A stretch of DNA of 64,000 nt from Pseudomonas spelaei. GTDB taxonomy: Bacteria; Pseudomonadota; Gammaproteobacteria; Pseudomonadales; Pseudomonadaceae. The notes below the pieces were generated by a model, which saw only the letters and a list, made by a program, of their open reading frames with translations, was not told where the DNA came from and searched no databases. Shown here in pieces: positions 46,142 to 54,594 of this stretch. Every line of letters begins with the position of its first letter. Positions within the stretch are counted from its first letter, which is position 1. Where the stretch lies: contig NZ_WNNK01000001.1 in the NCBI RefSeq assembly GCF_009724245.1, positions 310,001-374,000 on the forward strand, written 5' to 3'. A program made the translations under genes and the position numbers.

Positions 46142-47560
46142 ATGAGTGGACCCAACTCGCATTCAGGCGAGCTAAAACGCGGCCTGAAAAATCGCCATAT
46201 TCAACTGATCGCCCTCGGTGGCGCGATTGGTACTGGCCTGTTCCTGGGCTCGGCCGGGGTGCTGAAATCCGCCGGCCCGTCGATGATCCTCGGCTACGCC
46301 ATTTGCGGTTTTATCGCCTTTATGATCATGCGCCAACTGGGCGAAATGATTGTTGAAGAGCCGGTAGCCGGCTCCTTCAGCCACTTTGCCCACAAGTACT
46401 GGGGCGGCTTTGCCGGCTTCCTGTCGGGCTGGAACTGCTGGATTCTGTACATCCTGGTGGGCATGTCGGAGCTGACAGCCGTTGGCAAGTACGTGCACTA
46501 CTGGTGGCCGGAGATTCCAACCTGGGTCTCGGCGGCGGCGTTTTTCGTGCTGATCAATGCAATCAACCTGGCCAACGTCAAAGTCTTTGGTGAGGCCGAG
46601 TTCTGGTTCGCCATCATCAAGGTGGTTGCCATCGTCGGCATGATCGCCCTGGGCAGTTACCTGCTGGTCAGTGGTACGGGCGGGCCACAGGCCTCGGTGA
46701 CCAACCTGTGGGATCACGGCGGGTTCTTCCCCCATGGCGTCGGCGGTCTGGTGATGGCCATGGCGATTATCATGTTCTCCTTCGGTGGCCTGGAAATGCT
46801 CGGTTTCACGGCTGCTGAAGCGGACAAGCCGCGCACCGTGATCCCTAAAGCGATCAATCAGGTGATCTACCGGATTCTGATTTTCTACATCGGCGCACTG
46901 GTGGTGTTGTTGTCGTTGACGCCGTGGGACAGTTTGCTGGTGAGCCTCAACGCGTCGGGTGATGCTTATAGCGGTAGCCCGTTTGTGCAGGTGTTCTCGA
47001 TGTTGGGCAGCAATACGGCTGCGCATATCCTTAACTTCGTGGTGTTGACGGCGGCGCTGTCGGTTTATAACAGCGGCACTTACTGCAACAGCCGCATGTT
47101 GCTGGGTATGGCTGAGCAGGGGGATGCGCCCAAGGGCCTGGCGAAGATCGACAAGCGTGGGGTGCCAGTGCGGTCGATTCTGGCGTCGGCGGCGGTGACG
47201 CTGGTGGCGGTGTTGATGAACTATCTGATTCCGCAACATGCGCTGGAATTGCTGATGTCGCTGGTGGTTGCGACGCTGGTGATCAACTGGGCGATGATCA
47301 GTTTTTCGCACTTCAAGTTTCGCCAGCATATGGACCGGACGGGGCAGGTGCCGTTGTTCAAGGCGCTTTGGTATCCCTACGGGAACTATGTTTGCCTGGC
47401 GTTTGTGGCGTTTATCCTGTGCATCATGTTGATGATCCCGGGAATCCAGATCTCGGTGTATGCGATTCCGGTTTGGGTGTTGTTTATGTGGGTGTGTTAT
47501 TGCGTCAAGAACAAGCGCAAGGCTCAGGAAACGCTGAGTACGGCCTCGGTGCTTAAATAG
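46142..47560 (+). CDS. aroP: AroP-like aromatic amino acid permease
   Basis: APC-family proton symporter of the inner membrane; 472 residues from MSGPNSHSGELKRGLKNRHIQLIALGGAIGTGLFLGSAG, the conserved opening of AroP/PheP/proline-type permeases. Twelve hydrophobic segments. EEPVAGSFSHFAHKYWGGFAGFLSGWNCWILYILVGMSELTAV and FSFGGLEMLGFTAAEADKPRTVIPKAINQV are strong signatures of the aromatic branch. An in-frame TTG at 46124 is less likely. The ribosome-binding site is weak, consistent with control in the long leader. Substrate among Phe, Tyr and Trp is not resolved. Confidence 0.85.
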   Translation: MSGPNSHSGELKRGLKNRHIQLIALGGAIGTGLFLGSAGVLKSAGPSMILGYAICGFIAFMIMRQLGEMIVEEPVAGSFSHFAHKYWGGFAGFLSGWNCWILYILVGMSELTAVGKYVHYWWPEIPTWVSAAAFFVLINAINLANVKVFGEAEFWFAIIKVVAIVGMIALGSYLLVSGTGGPQASVTNLWDHGGFFPHGVGGLVMAMAIIMFSFGGLEMLGFTAAEADKPRTVIPKAINQVIYRILIFYIGALVVLLSLTPWDSLLVSLNASGDAYSGSPFVQVFSMLGSNTAAHILNFVVLTAALSVYNSGTYCNSRMLLGMAEQGDAPKGLAKIDKRGVPVRSILASAAVTLVAVLMNYLIPQHALELLMSLVVATLVINWAMISFSHFKFRQHMDRTGQVPLFKALWYPYGNYVCLAFVAFILCIMLMIPGIQISVYAIPVWVLFMWVCYCVKNKRKAQETLSTASVLK

Positions 47561-47577
47561 CCCAGGCGACAAATAAC

Positions 47578-47604
47578 AAACCCGGCCATGTGCCGGGTTT
47601 GTTT
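47578..47604 (+). terminator. Terminator of aroP
   Basis: Perfect 9-bp stem AAACCCGGC/GCCGGGTTT with a 5-nt loop, followed by GTTTGTT, 17 bp after the stop. Confidence 0.88.
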
Positions 47605-47738
47605 GTTCCGGCAGCCTCATTCCAGTCTTCTGTAAGGCTTATCAAGCCTGAATCAGCAAATGGCTACAGCAACAACGGCCCAACAGGTGATAAATAACCG
47701 TCGAGATTTTGCCCCCCCATCGGCGAGGATATTTCCCC

Positions 47739-49157
47739 ATGATCACGACACCCCCCCTTTATCCGCAGGCCTTGCACAGCCCAGTGCTTGATCCGAGTCC
47801 CCATCAGAGCAATAACGTTACCGAGAACAAACAACTAGAGGCCAATCTTGGACGACTGGCCAGTGAAAGCCCGGCAGCCCACAAAACGGTAGATGCTTTG
47901 CTTTCAAGTGTGACCAGGCTGTTTACGTTAGTTGAAGGCAGTGAGCTGAAAGCCAGGGCAAAGATGCTTGCCAGTTACTCTCCGGACGCTCCCAATTTTG
48001 GGGTGATCGGCCAGTTGGGTGCCGGTGGTTTCACCCGCATCCTGGATGAGGCGCTCCAGGGTGGGGCGCACCGCCACCGCGATGGGCAAGAGCCACTGAC
48101 ACTGCGAGAAAAGGGCACCGCCTTTTTCAATCTGAGCAACTCGCCTTACTTTCGAGAAACCATGGAGCGTATTCACGGCTCGCCCGAGTTGAAAGAACAG
48201 GCTGGCGCAATTATTGATACTCGCTACCTGGAGTCAAAGCAGTTCGGGCCTGCACGAGGCAGCAGCAAGGAGCGGCCATTACCCGACCAACTGGCGCTTT
48301 ATACATTCAAAAATGAAAGCACTCAGGATGCTTCGAAAAACGCGCATCTCTACGAGCAAATCAAGGAGGTGAACGGCCAGCCTGTGGTGAGCAATCCAGC
48401 CAAGGCAGGTGCCAGTTTAACTAAAGTGCAGAATGATTTTCGTGAAGCTCCACCTCTTGCGAACAAGGTTTGGACATCGGCCGCTGACCTGAAAAGTGAT
48501 CAGCGGTTGACCTCCCGCGAGCTTGATTTTGCGCGCCTCAACCCTCGTAATCGTATGGATCGGGACGACGGCCAGTTTGGCCATCAAGGCCCGATCAAAA
48601 GTTTTACATCCTTGCCCCTCGAGCAAACGGTGGTTCCTCGGGGCAATGGCTTTGCGGTCTGGCAAGTGAAGCAGGGCACCGGCTTTGCGCGCGACGCGGT
48701 GTTACAGGCAAAACCAGTCGTGGCAGGCCCTTCCGGCACTACCGACCGCTTTATGACGGCTGCCCGTCTTTTGGGTAATGGCCTGATTAACGAACTGGGC
48801 CTCAACTCGCCCAAGGCCGGAGAATCCCACTCGCAAAGCGAGGCCAGGGCAGAACGGGAAATGAAAGAGCTGGTACGCTGGATGGCTACCGGCTATCTGG
48901 TGGACGACAATCATCACTCCATGGTCGAGGTCAATCTGGGGGCAGCCAACCACGGTCTTGCGGCCCAATGGGGCCCGGAGCTATACCGCGAACCCTTCAC
49001 CGCACCGATCAATGCCCGTCAGTTCTCTACCTCCAACGCCGAGGTTGCACGCGAGCTGGAACGGCAACCGGCAGTGAAGACCCATTATGAGACGTTTCGA
49101 CATGACTTGCAGGGTGGCAATCGTGCAACAGTGACGCCTGATGGGCGTGTGCTCTGA
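47739..49157 (+). CDS. Cysteine-free effector-like protein of unknown function
   Basis: 472 residues from MITTPPLYPQALHSPV; AGGA lies 9 bp before this ATG (an in-frame TTG at 47709 is less likely). No signal peptide, membrane helix or cysteine. The N-terminal 50 residues are Pro/Ser/Asn-rich and amphipathic, as in many type III secreted effectors. The C-terminal half has unusual blocks: GNGFAVWQVKQGTGFARDA, then PSGTTDRFMTAARLLG, then RWMATGYLVDDNHHSMVEV. I do not recognise a named family; a Pseudomonas/Xanthomonas-type effector or toxin is a guess. Isolated gene between the aroP terminator and arfB, with no chaperone gene beside it. Confidence 0.7.
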   Translation: MITTPPLYPQALHSPVLDPSPHQSNNVTENKQLEANLGRLASESPAAHKTVDALLSSVTRLFTLVEGSELKARAKMLASYSPDAPNFGVIGQLGAGGFTRILDEALQGGAHRHRDGQEPLTLREKGTAFFNLSNSPYFRETMERIHGSPELKEQAGAIIDTRYLESKQFGPARGSSKERPLPDQLALYTFKNESTQDASKNAHLYEQIKEVNGQPVVSNPAKAGASLTKVQNDFREAPPLANKVWTSAADLKSDQRLTSRELDFARLNPRNRMDRDDGQFGHQGPIKSFTSLPLEQTVVPRGNGFAVWQVKQGTGFARDAVLQAKPVVAGPSGTTDRFMTAARLLGNGLINELGLNSPKAGESHSQSEARAEREMKELVRWMATGYLVDDNHHSMVEVNLGAANHGLAAQWGPELYREPFTAPINARQFSTSNAEVARELERQPAVKTHYETFRHDLQGGNRATVTPDGRVL

Positions 49158-49235
49158 TCCCATGGACGCCTGGCCGCAGCCGCGGCGACATTCGCGTATC
49201 CTTGGGTTCTTCTGACCCAAGGAACCAAGCCCTTC

Positions 49236-49649
49236 ATGCTGGTGATTTCCAACAACGTTCACATACCAGATGCCGAGATCGAGTTGACCGCTATCCGCGC
49301 ACAAGGTGCGGGTGGTCAAAACGTCAACAAAGTCTCCAGCGCCGTACACTTGCGCTTCGACATCCCGGCCTCATCATTGCCGGAGTTCTACAAGGAACGC
49401 CTGCTGGCCCTGCGCGACAGTCGCATCACCAGCGAAGGCGTGCTGATCCTCAAAGCCCAGCAATACCGAACCCAGGAACAAAACCGCGCCGATGCGCTGG
49501 AGCGCCTGGTGGAATTGATCCTCAGTGCCACCAAGGTCGAAAAGAAGCGCCGCCCCACCAAGCCAACACTGGGTTCAAAAAAGCGTCGCCTCGAATCCAA
49601 GACCAAGCGCGGCAGTATCAAGGCCGGCCGGGGCAAGGTCGATTTCTAA
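49236..49649 (+). CDS. arfB: ArfB (YaeJ), ribosome-rescue peptidyl-tRNA hydrolase
   Basis: 137 residues. RF1-like catalytic domain with the GGQ motif in [21 protein letters not shown] and a basic C-terminal tail ([35 protein letters not shown]) that enters the empty mRNA channel of stalled ribosomes. The start [17 protein letters not shown] is typical. Its last four bases overlap the end of the convergent MFS gene. Confidence 0.96.
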   Translation: MLVISNNVHIPDAEIELTAIRAQGAGGQNVNKVSSAVHLRFDIPASSLPEFYKERLLALRDSRITSEGVLILKAQQYRTQEQNRADALERLVELILSATKVEKKRRPTKPTLGSKKRRLESKTKRGSIKAGRGKVDF

Positions 49650-50845
49650 GGCGCTTCCCGCGCTTCCCGAGACTTCGGCGCCTGCCGGTACAAATACAGG
49701 CTGAGCAGTAAGCCGCCAAACGCCGCGATGGCCGCAAACAGGAAGATCGACGCAAACCCGAAGCCCGCCGCAATCGCCCCGGCCAATGGCCCGGTGATCC
49801 CCAGGGACAAATCGATAAACAACGAATACGCCCCCACCGCCGCGCCACGGCTGGAGGCAGGCACCAGGTTGACCGCTTCCACCCCCAATGCCGGAAACAC
49901 CAGGGAAAAACCGAACCCGCTCAAGGCCGCGCCGGCCAATGCCAGGTGGGCGTCCGGTGCTAGCCATAACAGCAGCAGGCCCAGGGTCTCCACCGACAGG
50001 CAGGCAATCGCCACGCGAAAGCCGCCGATCCGGTTGATCAAGTTGCCGAACAGCAGCCGTGCGCCGATAAAGCTGGCACCGAACAGGCTCAGGCACAGCA
50101 CCGCGTTGTCCCAGTGCTGGGTGGCGTAATACAGGGTGATAAAGGTGGCGATGGTGCCAAAGCCGATGGAGCCCAGGGCCAGCCCGCAACCATGGGGCAG
50201 CACGCGCCCCAGTACGTGCAGGAACGGCAAGCGTTCGCCCACGACAATCGGCGCCGGGACTTTCGGCCAGGCCAACACCAGGCCCACCACGGCCAGCAGG
50301 ATAATGCTGACCCCCATGCTCCACAGTCCCAGATGGCTGACCAGCAGCACGCCCAGCGGTGCGCCGACGGCCAATGCACCGTAGCTGGCGATACCGTTCC
50401 AGGAGATGACCTTGGCGGTGTTCGCCGCACCCACTCGGCCGATACCCCAGCCGATCGAGCCAGACCCCACCAGGCTTTCGGCGCTGCCCAGTACCAGGCG
50501 GCCGATCAACAGGCTCGTCAGGCTCCAGGCCGGCAGGTTCGATAGCCAGGCCGAGAGCAGCATGAACACACCGCTCAAGCCACAACCCGCCAGGCCGTAC
50601 ATCACCGCACGTTTGCTGCCCAGATTATCGATGATCCGGCCGGCATACGGCCGGCTCAGCAACGTGGCCAGGTACTGCACGCTGATCACCAGCCCCGCGA
50701 TCACCGCGCCGAAGCCCAGCTCGCTATGGACATAGCCCGGCAGCACGGCCAGGGGAATGCCGATATTCAGGTAGCCGATAAAGGTGAAGAGGACGATGGA
50801 AACGACTTGCAGCGTGACCGCCATGGGGCGCTGGGTATCTGGCAT
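49646..50845 (-). CDS. MFS transporter (YhhS/YfcJ-like)
   Basis: 399 residues with about 12 membrane helices. The motif A region between helices 2 and 3 reads [22 protein letters not shown]. Similar to the YhhS/YfcJ arabinose/multidrug efflux-type branch; substrate unknown. The ATG at 50845 gives [20 protein letters not shown]. It stands alone, convergent with arfB. Confidence 0.85.
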   Translation of the reverse strand: MPDTQRPMAVTLQVVSIVLFTFIGYLNIGIPLAVLPGYVHSELGFGAVIAGLVISVQYLATLLSRPYAGRIIDNLGSKRAVMYGLAGCGLSGVFMLLSAWLSNLPAWSLTSLLIGRLVLGSAESLVGSGSIGWGIGRVGAANTAKVISWNGIASYGALAVGAPLGVLLVSHLGLWSMGVSIILLAVVGLVLAWPKVPAPIVVGERLPFLHVLGRVLPHGCGLALGSIGFGTIATFITLYYATQHWDNAVLCLSLFGASFIGARLLFGNLINRIGGFRVAIACLSVETLGLLLLWLAPDAHLALAGAALSGFGFSLVFPALGVEAVNLVPASSRGAAVGAYSLFIDLSLGITGPLAGAIAAGFGFASIFLFAAIAAFGGLLLSLYLYRQAPKSREAREAP

Positions 50846-50938
50846 GGGGAGAGGTCCACTGTTGCAGCAGGAAAAGACAGGCTGCTTATGATACCGATGG
50901 TTTTGCCTGGGCAGGGGGGCAAAACATAAAACGCTTGA

Positions 50939-51127
50939 TCAAGGTTTGGTGGCGGCTGGGTTCAGCAATTGCGTGGTCACCAGGGCGGCGAGGGCGTTTT
51001 CCTGGGTACCGAAGCGCTTGAGCAGCAAGGCTTGTTTTTCCGGGCTGAGGCGGTTCCAGACGTCGACCATCTGCAAGGCAGTGTCGAGCAAGGCGTTGTC
51101 GGGCGCGTTGTTGGCGTTATGGGGCAT
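50939..51127 (-). CDS. Small hypothetical protein (62 residues)
   Basis: From MPHNANNAPDNALL; 62 residues, soluble, mostly helical (LDTALQMVDVWNRLSPEKQALLLKRFGTQENALAALV). The longer frame to 51187 has no better start. GAGACAGAG lies before the ATG. It lies just upstream of the MFS gene on the same strand. No function recognised. Confidence 0.6.
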   Translation of the reverse strand: MPHNANNAPDNALLDTALQMVDVWNRLSPEKQALLLKRFGTQENALAALVTTQLLNPAATKP

Positions 51128-51203
51128 GGGCTCTGTCTCGGGTGATTCAGGCAGTGTGGAAAGCGCGCAATGTAACGCTTTCCACACGGTCTGGGTACGG
51201 CGC

Positions 51204-51332
51204 TCAGTCCTGGCTTTCGCGGTCGACTGGTTTTGCTTGCACAGGCTCAGGTTGTTTGCTGCTGGCCTGTTGCGGGGTTGGCTGCTCAGTTTCGTGCAGG
51301 CTTGGGAAGGGGAGATTAGGTATTTCGTGCAT
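51204..51332 (-). CDS. Small Pro/Gln-rich ORF (42 residues)
   Basis: MHEIPNLPFPSLHETEQ onward, with GAGGAG 8 bp before the ATG. Rich in Pro, Gln and Glu and ending PVDRESQD. It is predicted to be disordered. The strong ribosome-binding site is the only positive evidence; no similarity recognised. Confidence 0.4.
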   Translation of the reverse strand: MHEIPNLPFPSLHETEQPTPQQASSKQPEPVQAKPVDRESQD

Positions 51333-51703
51333 CGTCGTCGCTCCTCGCAAGGTCTGTTTTTTCAATCGCAGGTGATTCCGCGCTTTCAAAAAGCCTTGGC
51401 AGGATACAGCACTGTAAATGACAAAAAGACTTTTATATCGACGGATGTATGAATCGTCATCTGGAAACCGCAAGTGACATGGGGTCACACCTCCCTCGGC
51501 TTCAGTTCCGCCAATACAATCTTTGTCATCGTATGACCTTGTCGATTTCTTCATTTTATTCGATTGACAGTCAGCTATCTACTGAATATAAAGCATTAAG
51601 TTGTATGATGACATATAACGTTACATCTTTATATGACTCATCCGACAAGCACTGTCAGTTGCAGAACGTACGCCTCAACTCTAAAAATAATTAAGGTGAA
51701 ACG
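51333..51703 (+). promoter_or_regulatory. AT-rich promoter region of the ExuT-like transporter
   Basis: 371 bp without a supported gene. A near-consensus sigma-70 promoter lies at 51564-51592 (TTGACA, 17 bp, TATAAA), and an 18-bp imperfect palindrome TTGTATGATGACATATAA lies at 51601-51618, overlapping the expected start site (about 51599). The palindrome has the form of a GntR-family operator, so repression in the absence of a sugar acid is likely. Nothing else is seen. Confidence 0.72.
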
Positions 51704-53014
51704 ATGAAAATCAAAGGCATCCGTTGGTGGATGGTCGGGCTGATGACGGTCGGGCTAATCATCAATTATCTGGCGCGCAACACCTTGTCGGTTGCTGCGC
51801 CGACGCTGATGAGTGACTTGAGTATCTCCACTGAGCAGTATTCTCATATCGTGGTCGCCTGGCAGGTTTGTTACGCGTTGATGCAGCCGGTGGCGGGGTA
51901 CGTGATTGATGCCATTGGCACCAAAATGGGCTTTGCCGTTTTTGCGATTGCCTGGTCGGTGGTGTGCGCGCTGGCGGCCTTTGCCACTGGCTGGCAGAGC
52001 CTGGCCGTGGCCCGTGGTGCGTTGGGGCTGACGGAATCAGCGGGATTCCCGGGTGGCGTCAAGGCGATTACCGAGTGGTTTCCGGCCAAGGAGCGTTCCG
52101 TCGCCATCGGCTGGTTCAACTTTGGTTCTTCCTTTGGTGCATTGCTGGCGCCGCCACTGGTGGTGTGGGCGATTTTGCACAGCGGTTGGCAGTTGGCGTT
52201 CCTGATTGTCGGCGCGATTGGACTCATCTGGAGCGGGCTGTGGTTGTGGTTGTACAAACACCCGCTGGATCAGCGCCGTCTGGGGGATGCCGAGCGTGAT
52301 TACATCCTCGCTGGCCAGGAATCCCACCTCAAGGAGGGCGTGCAGAAAAAGGCCAGTTGGAAGCGCATCCTCAAGAGCCGAAACTTCTTCGCCATCGCTT
52401 CGGCCCGGATGCTTTCGGAGCCGGCCTGGCAGACCTTCAATGCATGGATCCCGCTGTACCTGATGACCGAGCGACACATGAACATCAAGGAAATGGCGCT
52501 GTTTGCCTGGCTACCGTTTCTCGCCGCGGACATTGGTTGTGTGTTGGGGGGCTACCTGAGCCCGTTGTTTCACCGGCACTTCAAGGTGTCGTTGTTCACC
52601 TCGCGCAAGCTGGTGATGTTGCTGGGGTGCCTGTGCATGATCGGCCCGGCCTGCATTGGGCTGGTGGACAGTGCCTACACGGCGATCGCACTGCTGTGTG
52701 TCGGAGGGTTCGCCCACCAGACGTTGTCGGGGGCGTTGTTTTCCATCGCTTCGGATTCCTTTGGGAAAAACGACGTGGCGACCGCGACCGGCGGGGGGCA
52801 AATGTGTGGGTTTATCGGCGCGGCGGCCTTTACGGCGGTGTTTGGTGTACTGGTGACAAAAGTCGGCTACAGCCCGCTGTTCGTGGTGCTGGCGATTTTG
52901 GACCTGATGGCTGCCGTGATCATCTTGAGCGTCGCCAGGGCTATTCCCCAGGAGCCCGAACCACAGGCTCCCGGTACGGCTCAACCCGGCCAGGGTTCGC
53001 TGCTGCCGGTGTGA
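51704..53014 (+). CDS. MFS transporter of the ACS/ExuT family (sugar-acid uptake)
   Basis: 436 residues, about 12 membrane helices. IRWWMVGLMTVGLIINYLARNTLSVAAPTL and SAGFPGGVKAITEWFPAKERSVAIGWFNFGSSFGALLAPP are the signatures of anion:cation symporters for hexuronates and aldarates. AAGGTGA precedes the ATG. It is isolated from catabolic genes and preceded by a near-consensus promoter with an operator-like palindrome. Hexuronate, galactarate or glucarate is the likely substrate; not resolved. Confidence 0.86.
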   Translation: MKIKGIRWWMVGLMTVGLIINYLARNTLSVAAPTLMSDLSISTEQYSHIVVAWQVCYALMQPVAGYVIDAIGTKMGFAVFAIAWSVVCALAAFATGWQSLAVARGALGLTESAGFPGGVKAITEWFPAKERSVAIGWFNFGSSFGALLAPPLVVWAILHSGWQLAFLIVGAIGLIWSGLWLWLYKHPLDQRRLGDAERDYILAGQESHLKEGVQKKASWKRILKSRNFFAIASARMLSEPAWQTFNAWIPLYLMTERHMNIKEMALFAWLPFLAADIGCVLGGYLSPLFHRHFKVSLFTSRKLVMLLGCLCMIGPACIGLVDSAYTAIALLCVGGFAHQTLSGALFSIASDSFGKNDVATATGGGQMCGFIGAAAFTAVFGVLVTKVGYSPLFVVLAILDLMAAVIILSVARAIPQEPEPQAPGTAQPGQGSLLPV

Positions 53015-53059
53015 CGCTGGCGTTCCATCGCCGTCATCACGCTTGCGCAGGTGACGGCT

Positions 53060-53371
53060 TTAAAACGGCACCTTGCCGAGAATCATGTCGCGGTACATCA
53101 CAAAATCCCCCAGCAGGCTGTAAAACGGATGCTGGAAGGTGGCCGGACGGTTCTTCTCAAAGAAGAAGTGGCCAACCCAGGCGAAGCTGTAACCCGCTAC
53201 CGGCACTGCCAGCAACAGCCACCAGGCACCCTTGCCGACGGCAAATGCCAGAATAAAAATCACCAGGCTGGTGCCGATGAAATGCAGGCGCCGGCAGGTA
53301 CTGTTGCCGTGTTCGCTCAGGTAGTAGGGGTAGAACTCTGCGAAGCTATTGAATTGTTTAACGTTTTCCAC
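53060..53371 (-). CDS. DUF962/Mpo1-like small membrane protein
   Basis: 103 residues from the GTG at 53371 (MENVKQFNSFAEFYPYYLSEH). Conserved His-containing blocks (HGNSTCRRLHFIGTSLVI; WVGHFFFEKNRPATFQHPFYSLLGDF) and two to three membrane helices. Yeast Mpo1 of this family is a fatty-acid dioxygenase; bacterial roles are unknown. Convergent with the MFS gene and divergent from the AraC gene. Confidence 0.86.
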   Translation of the reverse strand: MENVKQFNSFAEFYPYYLSEHGNSTCRRLHFIGTSLVIFILAFAVGKGAWWLLLAVPVAGYSFAWVGHFFFEKNRPATFQHPFYSLLGDFVMYRDMILGKVPF

Positions 53372-53532
53372 GATGGCCGGCCCTCTGTTTATTGTTCCGC
53401 CCAGCAGATGCTCGGCGGGGAGCTTATTTGAGTCTAGAGTCATCAGGTGTAACGGCCAGTGACAATAGATGCCACTTTAGTATCCTTGGGTTTCCTGGCT
53501 GTAGTTTCAGCCTGCCATATCAAGAAAACGCC

Positions 53533-54594
53533 ATGAGCGAACGAACAACTTCTTCAAGCTGGGCGATGGGGATAGTCAAGGCACTGGAGATGGACGGCCT
53601 GGATTGCCGTGCGTTGTTCAAGCAGCTTGGCCTGGACTATGCCGCCCTGGATGACCCTGATGCGCGTTTCCCGCAGGACTCCATGACCCGGCTCTGGCAG
53701 CGGGCGGTGGAGCTGTCGGGCAACCCGGCGATAGGCCTGAACATGGGCAAGGTGGTGCGCCCGGCGTCGTTTCATGTGGCCGGTTATGCCTTGATGTCCA
53801 GTCGCACGCTGGCTGAAGGCTTCATGCGCCTGGTGCGCTATCAACGAATCATTGCTGAAAGCGCCGACTTGAGTTTCCGACTCTTGCCTGAAGGCTATGC
53901 GCTGATTCTCACGGTGCATGGCGATCATCTGCCACCCACCCGGCAAAGTGCCGAAGCCTCCCTGGCCAGCGCCCTGGCGCTGTGCGGGTGGTTGACCGGG
54001 CGGACCTTGCAGCCGCGCAAAGTGCTGGTGCAGGGAGATCAGCCGGCGGACCTTGAGCCGTACAAAAAGGCCTTTCATTCGCCGATGGTGTTCAACGCGC
54101 CCTATGACGCGCTGATTTTCGAGCGAGCGGACATGGAGGCGCCGTTGCTCACCGCCAACGAGGCCATGGCGCTGTTACATGATCGCTTTGCTGGTGAATA
54201 CCTGGCGCGGTTTTCGGAGAGCCGGGTGACTCACCGGGCGCGGCAGGTATTGTGCCGCCTGTTGCCCCAGGGCGAACCCAAGCGCGAGGTGGTGGCCCAG
54301 ACCCTGCACCTGTCCCAACGCACCTTGCAACGGCGTTTGCAGGAGGAGGGCACCAGTTTCCAGACTTTGCTGGACGACACCCGCCGCGAACTGGCGGAGC
54401 AGTACCTGGCGCAGCCGTCCATGACCTTGCTGGAAATTGCCTACTTGCTGGGGTTTGCCGATCCGAGCAACTTCTTCCGTGCCTTCCGACGTTGGTTCGA
54501 TGTCACGCCCGGCGAGTACCGGACGCGTTTGCTGGAGGCGTCAGCGTCGATCAGTGCCGCCAGAACGCCGGAATACACAGCACAAACACCGTAA
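53533..54594 (+). CDS. AraC-family transcriptional regulator
   Basis: 353 residues from MSERTTSSSWAMGIV; longer upstream frames are not supported. An arabinose-binding-like domain of the OruR/ArgR2 type covers about 15-205 (ALEMDGLDCRALFKQLGLDY; VVRPASFHVAGYALMSSRTLAEGF). A C-terminal double helix-turn-helix follows: HLSQRTLQRRLQEEGTSFQ and EIAYLLGFADPSNFFRAFRRWFDVTPGEYR. Target unknown. Its last 44 bp overlap the end of trkH on the other strand. Confidence 0.9.
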   Translation: MSERTTSSSWAMGIVKALEMDGLDCRALFKQLGLDYAALDDPDARFPQDSMTRLWQRAVELSGNPAIGLNMGKVVRPASFHVAGYALMSSRTLAEGFMRLVRYQRIIAESADLSFRLLPEGYALILTVHGDHLPPTRQSAEASLASALALCGWLTGRTLQPRKVLVQGDQPADLEPYKKAFHSPMVFNAPYDALIFERADMEAPLLTANEAMALLHDRFAGEYLARFSESRVTHRARQVLCRLLPQGEPKREVVAQTLHLSQRTLQRRLQEEGTSFQTLLDDTRRELAEQYLAQPSMTLLEIAYLLGFADPSNFFRAFRRWFDVTPGEYRTRLLEASASISAARTPEYTAQTP

